NCBI RefSeq assembly: GCF_965228935.1
Contig: NZ_OZ245846.1
Span: 3,038,001 to 3,102,000, forward strand
DNA: 64,000 nucleotides
Reading direction: 5' to 3'
From: Ulvibacterium sp965228935
Lineage (GTDB): Bacteria; Bacteroidota; Bacteroidia; Flavobacteriales; Flavobacteriaceae
Position numbers and translations under genes: made by a program. Below the pieces are notes generated by a model, which was given only the letters and a program-made list of their open reading frames with translations, ran no database searches and was not told the DNA's origin. Position 1 is the first letter of the stretch; each line of letters begins with the position of its first letter. This document shows positions 45,959 to 55,329 of the stretch, in pieces.

Positions 45959-47263
45959 ATGAACCACAAAAAAAATAGCATAAGAACGATAACATGTGTG
46001 CTGTTGTTGGCATCTGTCCTCTCCTGCAAAAACAAGACAACGGAAGAAAACAAAATTGAGATCGTGAAAGAAGCATCGGATTTAAGTGCAAAGGATATTT
46101 TAGGAAACCCGGATTATTTAGCGATTTCCTATGGGGGATACAGACATGTGGATCATGATATTGAACCCACTTTGGGCGAACTGAAGGAAGATATGAAGAT
46201 CTTGGTGGCCATGGGGATAAAGGTTTTGCGGACCTATAAAGTACATTTGCCCCATGCAGCAAATGTACTGAAGGCGATCAGTGAATTGAAAAAAGAGGAT
46301 CCCAACTTTGAAATGTACGTTATGCTGGGGGCATGGATAGACTGCAAAAATGCATGGACCGACCTGGAACCGGATCATACACAAGAAAGTGAAAGAAATG
46401 CAGTAGAGATTGAAGAAGCCGTAAGATTGGCAAATCTATATCCTGATATTGTCAAGGTCATAGCGGTCGGCAATGAAGCCATGGTAAAATGGGCTACTAG
46501 TTATTACGTACAGCCATGGGTTATCCTAAAATGGGTAAATCACCTTCAGGATTTAAAAAAATCCAATAAACTTCCTAAAGACCTTTGGATTACCAGCTCG
46601 GATAATTTTGCCTCTTGGGGAGGAGGCGATGCCGAATACCATGTTGAGGATTTGAATAAATTGATTCAAGCGGTGGATTTCATTTCGGCACATACCTATC
46701 CCATGCACGACACGCATTACAATCCGGCATTCTGGGGCGTTGCCGAAAGCGAAAACACCCTGACCGATACAGAAAAGATTGCAGCTGCCATGCTTAGGGC
46801 AAAGGCCTATGCCATGGCACAGTACAAAAGTGTAGTCGACTATATGAAAAGTTTGGGTGTAAACAAACCAGTGCATATAGGGGAAACGGGCTGGGCAACG
46901 GTCTCCAATGGACATTATGGCCCCAAAGGCTCAAAAGCCACTGACGAATACAAAGAGGCACTATATTATAAGGCAATGCGCGACTGGACCAATGCCGAGG
47001 GTATTTCCTGTTTCTATTTTGAAGCGTTCAACGAGCACTGGAAGGATGCTAAAAACCCTCACGGTTCCGAAAATCACTTTGGCCTGTTCACGATAGATGG
47101 AAAGGCCAAATATGCCCTTTGGGACTTGGTGGATAAAGGTACTTTCCAAGGACTGACACGAAGCGGAAATCCCATAACAAAAACCTATAACGGTAATATG
47201 GAGGCATTAATGCAAGATGTCTTGGTTCCCCCTGCAAAAGAACAAATCGTTCAGCCAAACTAG
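45959..47263 (+). CDS. GH17 beta-1,3-glucan hydrolase/transferase, lipoprotein
   Basis: The 434-residue protein has a lipobox with Cys23 (LSC) followed by KNKTTEEN, not an acidic surface signal, so a periplasmic lipoprotein is likely. The GH17 barrel shows the acid/base Glu173 (VGNEAM) and nucleophile Glu309 (IGETGWATVSNG), with FYFEAFNEHWK near the end of the barrel. Members cut or rearrange beta-1,3-glucan chains. It starts 6 nt after the phosphorylase gene and stops 6 nt before the GH30 gene. Confidence 0.92.
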   Translation: MNHKKNSIRTITCVLLLASVLSCKNKTTEENKIEIVKEASDLSAKDILGNPDYLAISYGGYRHVDHDIEPTLGELKEDMKILVAMGIKVLRTYKVHLPHAANVLKAISELKKEDPNFEMYVMLGAWIDCKNAWTDLEPDHTQESERNAVEIEEAVRLANLYPDIVKVIAVGNEAMVKWATSYYVQPWVILKWVNHLQDLKKSNKLPKDLWITSSDNFASWGGGDAEYHVEDLNKLIQAVDFISAHTYPMHDTHYNPAFWGVAESENTLTDTEKIAAAMLRAKAYAMAQYKSVVDYMKSLGVNKPVHIGETGWATVSNGHYGPKGSKATDEYKEALYYKAMRDWTNAEGISCFYFEAFNEHWKDAKNPHGSENHFGLFTIDGKAKYALWDLVDKGTFQGLTRSGNPITKTYNGNMEALMQDVLVPPAKEQIVQPN

Positions 47264-47269
47264 GAGAAC

Positions 47270-48754
47270 ATGAAAAAGACCGGAGGTTATTTACTGTTAC
47301 CAATATTTTTCATAATGATAGGTTGTATGGAAAAACAAAAACCATTACAAGTAACCGTTTATGAGACTTCGGCCAGCGGCCACAAATTAAAGGAGATAAA
47401 TGAGTTTTCTTCGAGTGAAAATGCAACCGAAATAAAACTGTTTCCAGAACGGACATTTCAAACCATTACGGGATTTGGAGGTTCTTTTACCGAAGCCTCG
47501 GCCCACCTGTTGAATACGTTGGGCAAACAAAACCGTCGCAAGATTTTGGAGGCTTATTTTGGAGAGGACGGTGCAAAATACTCCTTAACGCGAACGCATA
47601 TGAATTCCTGTGATTTTTCATTGGGTAACTATTCCTATGCGCCAATGGAGGACGATAGGGAATTGAAGAGCTTCTCCATTGATGAGGACCGTAATGATAT
47701 TGTCCTTATGATTCAAGAAGCAATGGCCCTATCCAAGGATGGGTTTAAAATAGTGGCTTCACCCTGGACGGCACCACCATGGATGAAGGACAACAACGAT
47801 TGGCGCGGAGGCAAGTTATTGCCGGAGTACAATGAAACCTGGGCGTTGTTTTTCTCAAAGTATTTGGATGCGTACAAGGCCGAAGGAATAGATATTTGGG
47901 GTTTTACCGTAGAGAACGAACCTTTGGGCAATGATAACAATTGGGAGAGTATGCATTTTACCGCCCAGGAAATGACGGATTTTGTAAAGGATTATCTTGG
48001 ACCCCAATTGGAGCGTGACGGTCACAATGTAAAAATACTGGGCTATGACCAAAACCGTGAGCATTTAAGGGAATGGGTAGATGAAATGTATAAGACCCCG
48101 GCCACTTCAAAATACTATGATGGCACGGCTATACATTGGTATGCAAGCACTTATGAGGTTTTTCCCGAGGCATTGCAATATGCACATAACAAGGCACCCG
48201 ATAAGCATTTGATACAAACGGAAGCCTGTGTGGATGCAGAGGTGCCCAAATGGCAGAATGACCAATGGTACTGGTCCAAGGAAGCCACTGATTGGGGATG
48301 GGATTGGGCACCCGAGGAAGACAAGCACTTACACCCAAAATATGCACCGGTGTATCGCTATGCCAGGGACATCATCGGTTGCTTGAATAATTGGGTAGAT
48401 GGGTGGATCGACTGGAATATGGTGCTGGATCGGCAAGGTGGCCCCAACTGGTTCAAAAACTGGTGTGTGGCACCGATCATTGTCGACCCGGAAAATGACG
48501 AAGTGTATTTTACCCCTATTTATTACACAATGGCCCACTTTAGCAAATTTATCCGTCCCGGATCTAAAAGAATAGGATTGACAAAGACTGATACGTCTCT
48601 TTTGGCCACGGCTTGCAAAAACCCTGATGGATCCATTGCCATGGTGGTTTTTAATCAAGGCCAAGACGATAAAAACTTGGAACTCTCCTTAGGGGAACAA
48701 AGTTCCAAAGTCAAAATTAGTGCCCAAGCCATTCAAACTATAGTAATTAAATGA
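47270..48754 (+). CDS. GH30 beta-glucosidase/beta-1,6-glucanase-type lipoprotein
   Basis: This 494-residue protein has a lipobox with Cys19 (MIGC). The GH30 barrel-sandwich is complete: ITGFGGSFTEASA at the start, acid/base Glu217 in TVENEP, nucleophile Glu318 in QTEAC, and a C-terminal beta-sandwich (PDGSIAMVVFNQGQD). It is close to subfamilies 1 and 3, which act on beta-1,6- or beta-linked glucosyl units. In laminarin loci these remove beta-1,6 branches, which fits beside GH16 and GH17. Periplasmic by its non-acidic lipobox context. Confidence 0.93.
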   Translation: MKKTGGYLLLPIFFIMIGCMEKQKPLQVTVYETSASGHKLKEINEFSSSENATEIKLFPERTFQTITGFGGSFTEASAHLLNTLGKQNRRKILEAYFGEDGAKYSLTRTHMNSCDFSLGNYSYAPMEDDRELKSFSIDEDRNDIVLMIQEAMALSKDGFKIVASPWTAPPWMKDNNDWRGGKLLPEYNETWALFFSKYLDAYKAEGIDIWGFTVENEPLGNDNNWESMHFTAQEMTDFVKDYLGPQLERDGHNVKILGYDQNREHLREWVDEMYKTPATSKYYDGTAIHWYASTYEVFPEALQYAHNKAPDKHLIQTEACVDAEVPKWQNDQWYWSKEATDWGWDWAPEEDKHLHPKYAPVYRYARDIIGCLNNWVDGWIDWNMVLDRQGGPNWFKNWCVAPIIVDPENDEVYFTPIYYTMAHFSKFIRPGSKRIGLTKTDTSLLATACKNPDGSIAMVVFNQGQDDKNLELSLGEQSSKVKISAQAIQTIVIK

Positions 48755-48804
48755 AATTATAGAGCACAACCCATATAATATGCCAACCATTAAATTAGGG
48801 AATC

Positions 48805-50370
48805 ATGAGTCAAGTAAAAACACTTTCTATGGATAAAGTCCCGGTAGGGCAAAAAGCCGCTTTTGGGGCAGGTCATTTCATATTGAATATTTTACCGGGA
48901 ACACTTGGCGTTTTTATCCAATTCTTTTTGTTGACCGCGTGGGGGGTGGATCCCTTATGGGCCGGACTCTTGGGTGGCTTGCCACGAATATTCGACTCGA
49001 TAACCGACCCCATAATGGGTTTTATTTCCGACAATACCAAATCTAGGTGGGGAAGACGAAGACCCTATATTTTTGTTGGTGCCATTGTAAGCGGTATACT
49101 TTTCTTTTTAATGTGGCAGATCGATGACAATGCATCACAATCCTATATCATTTGGCATGTGATGATTCTCCAATTATTATTCCTTATTGGCAATACCATG
49201 TTTGCGACGCCATTGGTTGGTCTTGGCTATGAAATGACCTCGGATTATAACGAGCGTACGCGACTCATGGCTTTTTCCAATACTATGGGACAAGTTGCGT
49301 GGATGATCGTACCTTGGTTATATGTAATTATCCCGGATTCCAACACCTTTAACACACAAACCGAAGGAGTACGGACCATGGCCCTTATTGTGGGTGCGTT
49401 ATGTGTAGTCTTTGGAATTCTTCCCGCATTGTTTTGCAGGGGTATTGACTCATCCCATATGGAGAATCGAAAAGAAATCAATTTCAAATCACTTGCTTCC
49501 AATATGAAAGACTTATTGGCAGGGATTATTCAAGTTTCCAAGAATAAACCTTTTATGAAATTGTGCGGGGCAACTTTTTTGGTTTTTAACGGCTTTCAGC
49601 TTGTAGCGGCATTTGGCGTTTTCATCATTGTGTTTTATATGTATAGCGGCAGTTACGAAGTGGCAGGCACTTGGCCTGCTTGGTTCAATACGATCAATGC
49701 CATGATAACCGCATTTTTGGTAATACCGATTATTTCTAAAATGTCGGATAAATGGGGCAAGAAAAGAGCCTTTATTATTTCTACGGTCATATCGATACTA
49801 GGGTACCTCTTAAAATGGTGGGGCTTTGACAAGGAGCTAAATAGCCAATTTAATCAAACCGGTTTAGGAAAGAGCTTAACTTCTGGCGTCGGATCAATTT
49901 TTGAATCCTTAAACCCAATGCTGGACAGTGTGGGGATGTCATGGTTTTCCATTGATCCCGGTAATGAAATACCTTGGTTGATCTTTGTGCCCATACCCTT
50001 ATTTGCTTTCGGGATGGGCGGACTGTTCACCTTAATGATGTCCATGACGGCAGATGTCTGTGATTTGGACGAATTGGAAAATGGCATGCCGAGGAAAGAA
50101 GGTACTTTTGGCGCTATCTATTGGCTCATGGTCAAAATAGGTCAGTCCATTGCACTGGTTTTGGGTGGAGTGATTTTAAGTATTGTGGGATTTGACCCCA
50201 ATGTGACCGAACAGTCCCTGGAAACCATGAATAACCTTAGGATAGCCGATATATTGGTTCCGTCACTTACAGCGGCACTGGCCGTTTGGGTCATGTGGAA
50301 GTATAGTCTTACGGAAAAGAAGGCCAGGGAAATTAAGGCGGAATTAGAAGCGCGTAGGGGAAAACTATAA
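48805..50370 (+). CDS. GPH/MFS-type sugar:cation symporter
   Basis: The 521-residue inner-membrane protein has about twelve helices. It carries the glycoside-pentoside-hexuronide signature: an Asp pair in FDSITDPIMGFISDNTKSRWGRRRPYI and an SDKWGKKRAFI loop in the second half. GLLGGLPRIFDSITDPIMG is the family start. It would bring beta-glucan oligosaccharides or glucose/laminaribiose-size sugars into the cytoplasm, supplying the phosphorylase. It lies 50 nt after the GH30 gene and 21 nt before the second GH17. Confidence 0.9.
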   Translation: MSQVKTLSMDKVPVGQKAAFGAGHFILNILPGTLGVFIQFFLLTAWGVDPLWAGLLGGLPRIFDSITDPIMGFISDNTKSRWGRRRPYIFVGAIVSGILFFLMWQIDDNASQSYIIWHVMILQLLFLIGNTMFATPLVGLGYEMTSDYNERTRLMAFSNTMGQVAWMIVPWLYVIIPDSNTFNTQTEGVRTMALIVGALCVVFGILPALFCRGIDSSHMENRKEINFKSLASNMKDLLAGIIQVSKNKPFMKLCGATFLVFNGFQLVAAFGVFIIVFYMYSGSYEVAGTWPAWFNTINAMITAFLVIPIISKMSDKWGKKRAFIISTVISILGYLLKWWGFDKELNSQFNQTGLGKSLTSGVGSIFESLNPMLDSVGMSWFSIDPGNEIPWLIFVPIPLFAFGMGGLFTLMMSMTADVCDLDELENGMPRKEGTFGAIYWLMVKIGQSIALVLGGVILSIVGFDPNVTEQSLETMNNLRIADILVPSLTAALAVWVMWKYSLTEKKAREIKAELEARRGKL

Positions 50371-50391
50371 ACAATAACTAAATTACAACTA

Positions 50392-51300
50392 ATGTCATAT
50401 CGAGGAGAACATGATTACTTGATCCGTTCGGCAAATTTCACGGATTATAAGGGTGTAGATTTTAGCAAGTATTCCACAGGGGAATTAAGAAAATTGTGGA
50501 AAGCCACTTTAGAGAATGGCATGCATGGGCTATGTTTTAGTATGTACGAAGACGGACAAAAGCCAGGGGATATTATTACCGAGGAGCAGGTGATACGTAG
50601 AATTCAAATCATAAAACCTTATACGAAATGGGTACGCTCCTTTTCTTGTGTGGAGGGGAATGAACACATTCCGCGTATTGCGCATCAAAATGGTCTGAAG
50701 ACCATGGTAGGTGCTTGGTTGGGCCATGATTTGGGAATGAACGAGGCTGAAATAGAAAGTCTGATTTCATTGGCAAATGAAGGCTACGTTGACATTGCCG
50801 CTGTAGGTAATGAGGTTTTATATCGAAATGATTTAACGGAAGATCAATTATTGGACTACATTTATTTGGTAAAGGAAGCCCTGCCGGAAATCACAGTGGG
50901 ATATGTGGATGCATACTACGAGTTCTCACATCGACCGCGTATTGCCGAGGCCTGTGATGTGATATTGTCAAACTGTTACCCGTACTGGGAAGGCTGTAGC
51001 ATTGAACATTCACTAAATCACATGCAACAAATGTTCGGTCAGGCCACCGATGCCGGTAACGGTAAAAAGGTAATTATAACGGAAACCGGTTGGCCTAGTA
51101 AGGGCAGCAGCTTAAGAGGTGCGATTTCATCTGAGGAGAATGCGATGAAGTACTTCATCAATGCACAATTATGGTCCGCCAAGGATACTATTGAAATGTT
51201 TTATTTTTCCTCATTTGACGAATCATGGAAAGTAGGCACTGAAGGCGATGTAGGGGCCTACTGGGGACTATGGGATAAGGACGAAAACCTGAAATATTAA
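50392..51300 (+). CDS. Cytoplasmic GH17 family protein
   Basis: This 302-residue protein has no signal peptide, unlike the GH17 at 45959. The acid/base Glu141 (AVGNEV) and nucleophile Glu231 (ITETGWPSKG) are intact, and FYFSSFDESWK matches the family. A short GH17 in the cytoplasm next to a sugar symporter and a phosphorylase points to intracellular hydrolysis or transglycosylation of imported beta-1,3-glucan oligosaccharides. It is the last gene of the glucan operon. A short hairpin (tccttttt…aaaagga) follows at 51304-51321. Confidence 0.9.
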   Translation: MSYRGEHDYLIRSANFTDYKGVDFSKYSTGELRKLWKATLENGMHGLCFSMYEDGQKPGDIITEEQVIRRIQIIKPYTKWVRSFSCVEGNEHIPRIAHQNGLKTMVGAWLGHDLGMNEAEIESLISLANEGYVDIAAVGNEVLYRNDLTEDQLLDYIYLVKEALPEITVGYVDAYYEFSHRPRIAEACDVILSNCYPYWEGCSIEHSLNHMQQMFGQATDAGNGKKVIITETGWPSKGSSLRGAISSEENAMKYFINAQLWSAKDTIEMFYFSSFDESWKVGTEGDVGAYWGLWDKDENLKY

Positions 51301-51452
51301 GTTGTCCTTTTTGGCAAAAGGATGTTTTACATAAAGCTGGATTTAACCATTTGACAAAAACTAGGGTTGAATCTACTTCAAATCATTGTGATTTGCTAAA
51401 TGCGGTTGTTTGGTTTCGTAAAAGCAGTAGTGTTAATTTAAACAATTTAAGG

Positions 51453-52064
51453 ATGTTAACAAGTGTTTTAATTTCAGTAATTGCAGGTATTATTTGTGTA
51501 CTGGCGGCAATATTTTATAACAAGAATGCCAATGTTAAGATAGCTATGGCCATCATTGGGGCAGCACTTTTGCTTTATGGGGGTTTTGGTTATGGGGTCT
51601 TACAGCCTAAGGCCCATATGGAAGTTTTCCATACCGGAAATAAACTGCAAGTGGAATATCCTATAAAGAAGGTTCAAGTTATCTCTCCAATTGAAGGCGA
51701 CACGGTTAAATGCCGTATTCTTACCATGGGTGTATATCCTGAAACACACAATAAAGACATTTGGGTGTTGCTAAAACCCGCGGACAACAAATATTATCCA
51801 CAGTCGGACTACACCAACACCTCATACAAGGAAGATGGCAGGTGGCAGGTAGTTACCCGATTTGGAGGTGACCAGGGCGAATCGTATCAGCTGTTCGTTT
51901 ATGAAACAGATACATTGGCTTCGCGATTTTTTAGCGAGACCATTGAAAAATGGAAAGCGGCCAATGATTATGTGGGATTACTGCAGGACGAATTACCTTC
52001 TGGTGCTTCCGAGATAGATCGACTTAGGATTACCTTGGAAAACAATTGTCGTGGTGTGCATTAA
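51453..52064 (+). CDS. Membrane-anchored protein of unknown function
   Basis: It is ~203 residues from the ATG at 51453. A longer frame from a TTG at 51351 has no family sense, whereas the ATG directly precedes two hydrophobic helices (LTSVLISVIAGIICVLAAIFY and VKIAMAIIGAALLLYGGFGY). The soluble part (~60-203) has alternating strands with Thr/Val (VISPIEGDTVKCRILTMG) like an Ig- or OB-type sandwich, and a C-terminal helix. I do not recognise the family. It lies 152 bp after the glucan operon on the same strand with no clear link to it. Confidence 0.65.
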   Translation: MLTSVLISVIAGIICVLAAIFYNKNANVKIAMAIIGAALLLYGGFGYGVLQPKAHMEVFHTGNKLQVEYPIKKVQVISPIEGDTVKCRILTMGVYPETHNKDIWVLLKPADNKYYPQSDYTNTSYKEDGRWQVVTRFGGDQGESYQLFVYETDTLASRFFSETIEKWKAANDYVGLLQDELPSGASEIDRLRITLENNCRGVH

Positions 52065-52451
52065 TTATCGGTTAAAGTTATTTTCAGGTTACATTTGCTA
52101 GGTTCTTAATACACAAACGGACTAGTATATATCCAACGGTGCGCCAAATCCATTTCCATCATCCCAGCACTACCAAAGGTGAATTGTAAAAGCAAATCAC
52201 TTTCTTCTTCTTCATCTTACGGGTTTCGGTAAGTTGCACCTCTATTTTCATTAACTCGCTTTCAATTGGGAAGTGGGAATATGAAGGCCCCCAAAAATAA
52301 TTTCATTTTTTAGTGTCACGTTTTCGTCTTGTCCAACTTATATACCTAAAGAAAGAATATTAATTGGGTCAAGGGATGGATGAAACGACAACTATGTTTT
52401 TCTTACTATATTAGTCTTTGACGGTACCCGAGACTAAACCCAATAAAAGGA
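52065..52451. other. 387-bp intergenic region before sigma factor
   Basis: No gene is seen. The run attagtctttgac near 52408-52420 loosely resembles the Bacteroidota TAnnTTTG box and might drive the sigma factor gene 30 nt downstream. Nothing else stands out. Confidence 0.4.
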
Positions 52452-52994
52452 ATGGAACACAAAAATTTTGGACTGACACCTACTGCTTTTGAACAGTTGG
52501 TCGTTGATCTAAAAAAAAATGAAACTCATTTTTTTGAGCAAGTATTTACAAAACAATTTGGAGAAACATTGGTCTATTTAAAACGTGAATATAGTGCCGA
52601 TCATGAGGATGCGTACGATGCGGCCATGGATGCCCTGATAGCATTTAGGCTACGTTTTGTCCAAGGCAAGTTACATTACGGCAACTTACGTTTTTTGTTT
52701 ACCAAAATGGCCTCACAAATGTATCTAAGAAATAAAAAAAATACCATCCGTACCTTGGAGAATGACCTGGCCCAGGAGCAGTATTTACCGGAAAGTGAGC
52801 CTCAAGAGGTACCACAACAGTTCCATCTGGCCTGGCAAAAGCTTGGGGATAACTGTAAGGATTTGTTGACCAAACATTATTACGGCAAAATGAAATTATT
52901 GGAGATAGCCGAGGAATTATCAAAAACACCTGCTACGGTAAGAAAGCAAAAAGAGCGGTGTGTAAAAAAATTGAAGGATTTGATCAATGTCTGA
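52452..52994 (+). CDS. ECF-type RNA polymerase sigma factor
   Basis: The 180-residue protein has a region 2-like part (~25-95; FGETLVYLKREYSADHEDAYDAAMDALIAFR) and a region 4 HTH (~120-178; LGDNCKDLLTKHYYGKMKLLEIAEELSKTPATVRKQKERCVKKLKDLI). It lacks regions 1 and 3, as in ECF sigma factors. Its stop overlaps the start of the following TPR membrane protein by 8 nt, the usual layout of a sigma/anti-sigma pair. Confidence 0.9.
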   Translation: MEHKNFGLTPTAFEQLVVDLKKNETHFFEQVFTKQFGETLVYLKREYSADHEDAYDAAMDALIAFRLRFVQGKLHYGNLRFLFTKMASQMYLRNKKNTIRTLENDLAQEQYLPESEPQEVPQQFHLAWQKLGDNCKDLLTKHYYGKMKLLEIAEELSKTPATVRKQKERCVKKLKDLINV

Positions 52995-53691
52995 AATTGA
53001 AATCGTAATGGAAGAAAAACTACATAAATTTTTAACCGAGAAGCTACCTGAAAAGGAGGCGGATGCAATCCTGGAGGAACTTATTACACAAGAAATGGAT
53101 GCAGACCTTCGAAAACGCCTGGCAAAAACCTTGGATCAAGAACATGGTATTACCCGAGAGCATGGAAAAAGGAAGACCAAGGTAAGATATTTGGGATATA
53201 TACTTGCCGCTGCTGCCAGCATTAGTATTTTGATAGCTTTGGTGTTCTACCCCAATACCAGTATGGACAACCCGCAGTTGTTGGCCCAGCAGTACCTGCA
53301 AGAGCAGCATTTTAGCCACCCAGGCACATTCAAGGGGGCGGATTCTACTATGGAAAGGCAGCGATCACAAGCTATCGCTTCCTTTAACAACGGAGATTTT
53401 TCCAATGCTATTACGCATTTTAATACCTTGACGTCTCCCACAGCGGAAGATAGCTATTACTTGGGTCTATCCTATCTAATGGATGAACAGTATGGTCCGG
53501 CGATCGGCAATTTTGAGAAAAGTATGGCCACCAGTGAACGATTTATGGAAGAAGCGCGTTGGTTTATGGGTTTGGCCCAGCTATTGGAAGGGGATACTGA
53601 AAAAGCTGAAGAAACCTTGAACGGAATAGATCCAAATGCATGGAAATATAAAGAAGCCCGTTCGCTTCTGGAAAAGATGAAAAACAAATAA
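52987..53691 (+). CDS. Membrane TPR protein, candidate anti-sigma factor
   Basis: The 234-residue protein has a cytoplasmic helical N terminus (~1-58; short, acidic and basic), one membrane helix (~60-82, YLGYILAAAASISILIALVFY), and a periplasmic part with about three TPR motifs (~125-230; AIASFNNGDFSNAITHFNTL, YYLGLSYLMDEQYGPAIGNFEKSM, FMGLAQLLEGDTEKAEETL). It overlaps the sigma factor gene by 8 nt and resembles single-helix anti-sigma proteins. The regulatory role is inferred from position. The subtilisin gene follows 29 nt later and could be a protease acting on it. Confidence 0.75.
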   Translation: MSEIEIVMEEKLHKFLTEKLPEKEADAILEELITQEMDADLRKRLAKTLDQEHGITREHGKRKTKVRYLGYILAAAASISILIALVFYPNTSMDNPQLLAQQYLQEQHFSHPGTFKGADSTMERQRSQAIASFNNGDFSNAITHFNTLTSPTAEDSYYLGLSYLMDEQYGPAIGNFEKSMATSERFMEEARWFMGLAQLLEGDTEKAEETLNGIDPNAWKYKEARSLLEKMKNK

Positions 53692-53720
53692 TAAAAATAG
53701 GAACATTTAAAAAAAGTGAT

Positions 53721-55082
53721 ATGAAAACGCCCCGATATGGTTTACTGTTAGTACTGCTTATTAGTTTACTCTTATGTATCCCCTCCTGTAGTACGGATTT
53801 GGAGGAAGACCTGATAGACAGTGAATTGTCACAGGACGATGACGATGACAAAGATGATGATGCCGGAAAAACCGACGACGACGATGATGACGACGATGAC
53901 GATGACGACGATGAAGATGATGAAGAGGTAATCCGGCATCCAACTTTGTACTTTGTACGATTGGATCCCGATATTTCCGAAGATGAGGTTGAGGATCTGC
54001 TGGAGGATCTAAATTCCGAAGAGGTATGGTTCCGTGAGGAGATTAATTTAAGGTTATGGAATACGGTAATGTTTCCCTATACCAGTATGGGAGGGGAGAA
54101 CGTGACCAATATTGATGGCCATGTAGCCAGAGCGAGGGGAAGAACCAGGGTGAAAGAAGTTAATTTCAATATTGGTTCGATAATATCCCAACCAACAGGT
54201 GTTCCCCCGCTTTCTTGTTTTGAAGGCATTGTTCCACAATATCCACTGGGAGCAAATGCCATAAAGATTTCTATTTTTGATACAGGTATTACAGGTTTGA
54301 CAGGGCTAGATATCCCAGGGTATTCCTTTGCTATTGAGGGTTACACAGGATATGATTATGTTGACGATGATGAGATACCTGAGGACGAAAATGGCCATGG
54401 TACTCACGTGGCAGGTCTTATTCACCATCTTCTAAGTCAAGAAGGAAATGTGGGTTCAACGGTTTCTTTTGATATTCGAAAGACCCATGATAAGCTTGGG
54501 CAAGGATTTGTCTCAAATCTTATTCCCGCTGTTCTGGATGCGGTGAATGACGGTGCGCATATTTTGAATTTCAGTTTTGGATACCAAAATAGCAATACGG
54601 ATCCTACAGGCAGACCTTTAAAACTGGCCGTTGATTATGCGGAACAAATGGGAGCCCTTATTGTAGCATCGGCGGGCAATACCAATAAAAATAATGATGT
54701 AGATGCTATTGTATCGTTTCCAGCTTCCTATCCTAACGATAATATATTATCCGTGGCATCAACGGATTGCAACAACAAGTTAAGCCCGTTTAGTAGTTAC
54801 GGGAAGCAAAGTGTAGATGTAGGTCTACTCGGAGAGAATGTTCCCGGCCCCAACCTAACAATGGGGATGGACACTAAATCGGGTACCTCGTTCTCATCTG
54901 CCAATGTGGCCGCTATGGCGGCAATTTTAGGAACACATCAAGCTACGTTCGACCATCAACAAATCCGTTGTACCTTGATAAGCACCTCGACACCAGCTCC
55001 GGATTTGTTTGAAAAGGTGGCTTCCAACGGAGCGATTGATTTTTCCGCAGCATTTGATAATTTAGGAGAAAATTGTAATTGA
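53721..55082 (+). CDS. S8 (subtilisin-like) serine peptidase lipoprotein with poly-Asp tract
   Basis: This 453-residue protein has a lipobox with Cys23 (IPSC) followed by STDLEEDL. Residues ~38-75 are almost only Asp/Glu, coded by a GAY trinucleotide tract. A short inhibitor-like pro-domain (~75-155; PTLYFVRLDPDISEDEVEDLL) precedes the catalytic domain with Asp187 (IFDTGITG), His226 (NGHGTHVAG) and Ser390 (SGTSFSSANVAAMAA). The acidic linker may bind Ca2+ or act as a surface signal. It is co-directional with the sigma and TPR genes and lies upstream of a CHAT protease. Confidence 0.92.
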   Translation: MKTPRYGLLLVLLISLLLCIPSCSTDLEEDLIDSELSQDDDDDKDDDAGKTDDDDDDDDDDDDDEDDEEVIRHPTLYFVRLDPDISEDEVEDLLEDLNSEEVWFREEINLRLWNTVMFPYTSMGGENVTNIDGHVARARGRTRVKEVNFNIGSIISQPTGVPPLSCFEGIVPQYPLGANAIKISIFDTGITGLTGLDIPGYSFAIEGYTGYDYVDDDEIPEDENGHGTHVAGLIHHLLSQEGNVGSTVSFDIRKTHDKLGQGFVSNLIPAVLDAVNDGAHILNFSFGYQNSNTDPTGRPLKLAVDYAEQMGALIVASAGNTNKNNDVDAIVSFPASYPNDNILSVASTDCNNKLSPFSSYGKQSVDVGLLGENVPGPNLTMGMDTKSGTSFSSANVAAMAAILGTHQATFDHQQIRCTLISTSTPAPDLFEKVASNGAIDFSAAFDNLGENCN

Positions 55083-55257
55083 TAAATTGGAATGAACTCC
55101 ACTAACAAAGCCCTGCTGGATACTTTCCCTTGATTACTAGCTATTAGGGAAGAGCTTTCTTTAACCTCAATTTAAATTGGCAGTATGGAAAAAGTCATGT
55201 AATATCCAAAAACCTATAATTATATAGATTTCGTTAAATCTCTTGAAATATACAACT

Positions 55258-55291
55258 AAACAAAACGGACAATCAATTGTCCGTTTTGTTT
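55258..55291. terminator. Bidirectional Rho-independent terminator
   Basis: A long stem (aaacaaaacggacaat with attgtccgttttgttt) closes over a 2-nt centre and has A and T flanks. It lies 175 bp after the subtilisin gene and 38 bp after the end of the minus-strand leader peptide gene, serving both. Confidence 0.85.
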
Positions 55292-55329
55292 TAGGCACTA
55301 TTCTCAAAGTATCCAAACTTATATTGGGA

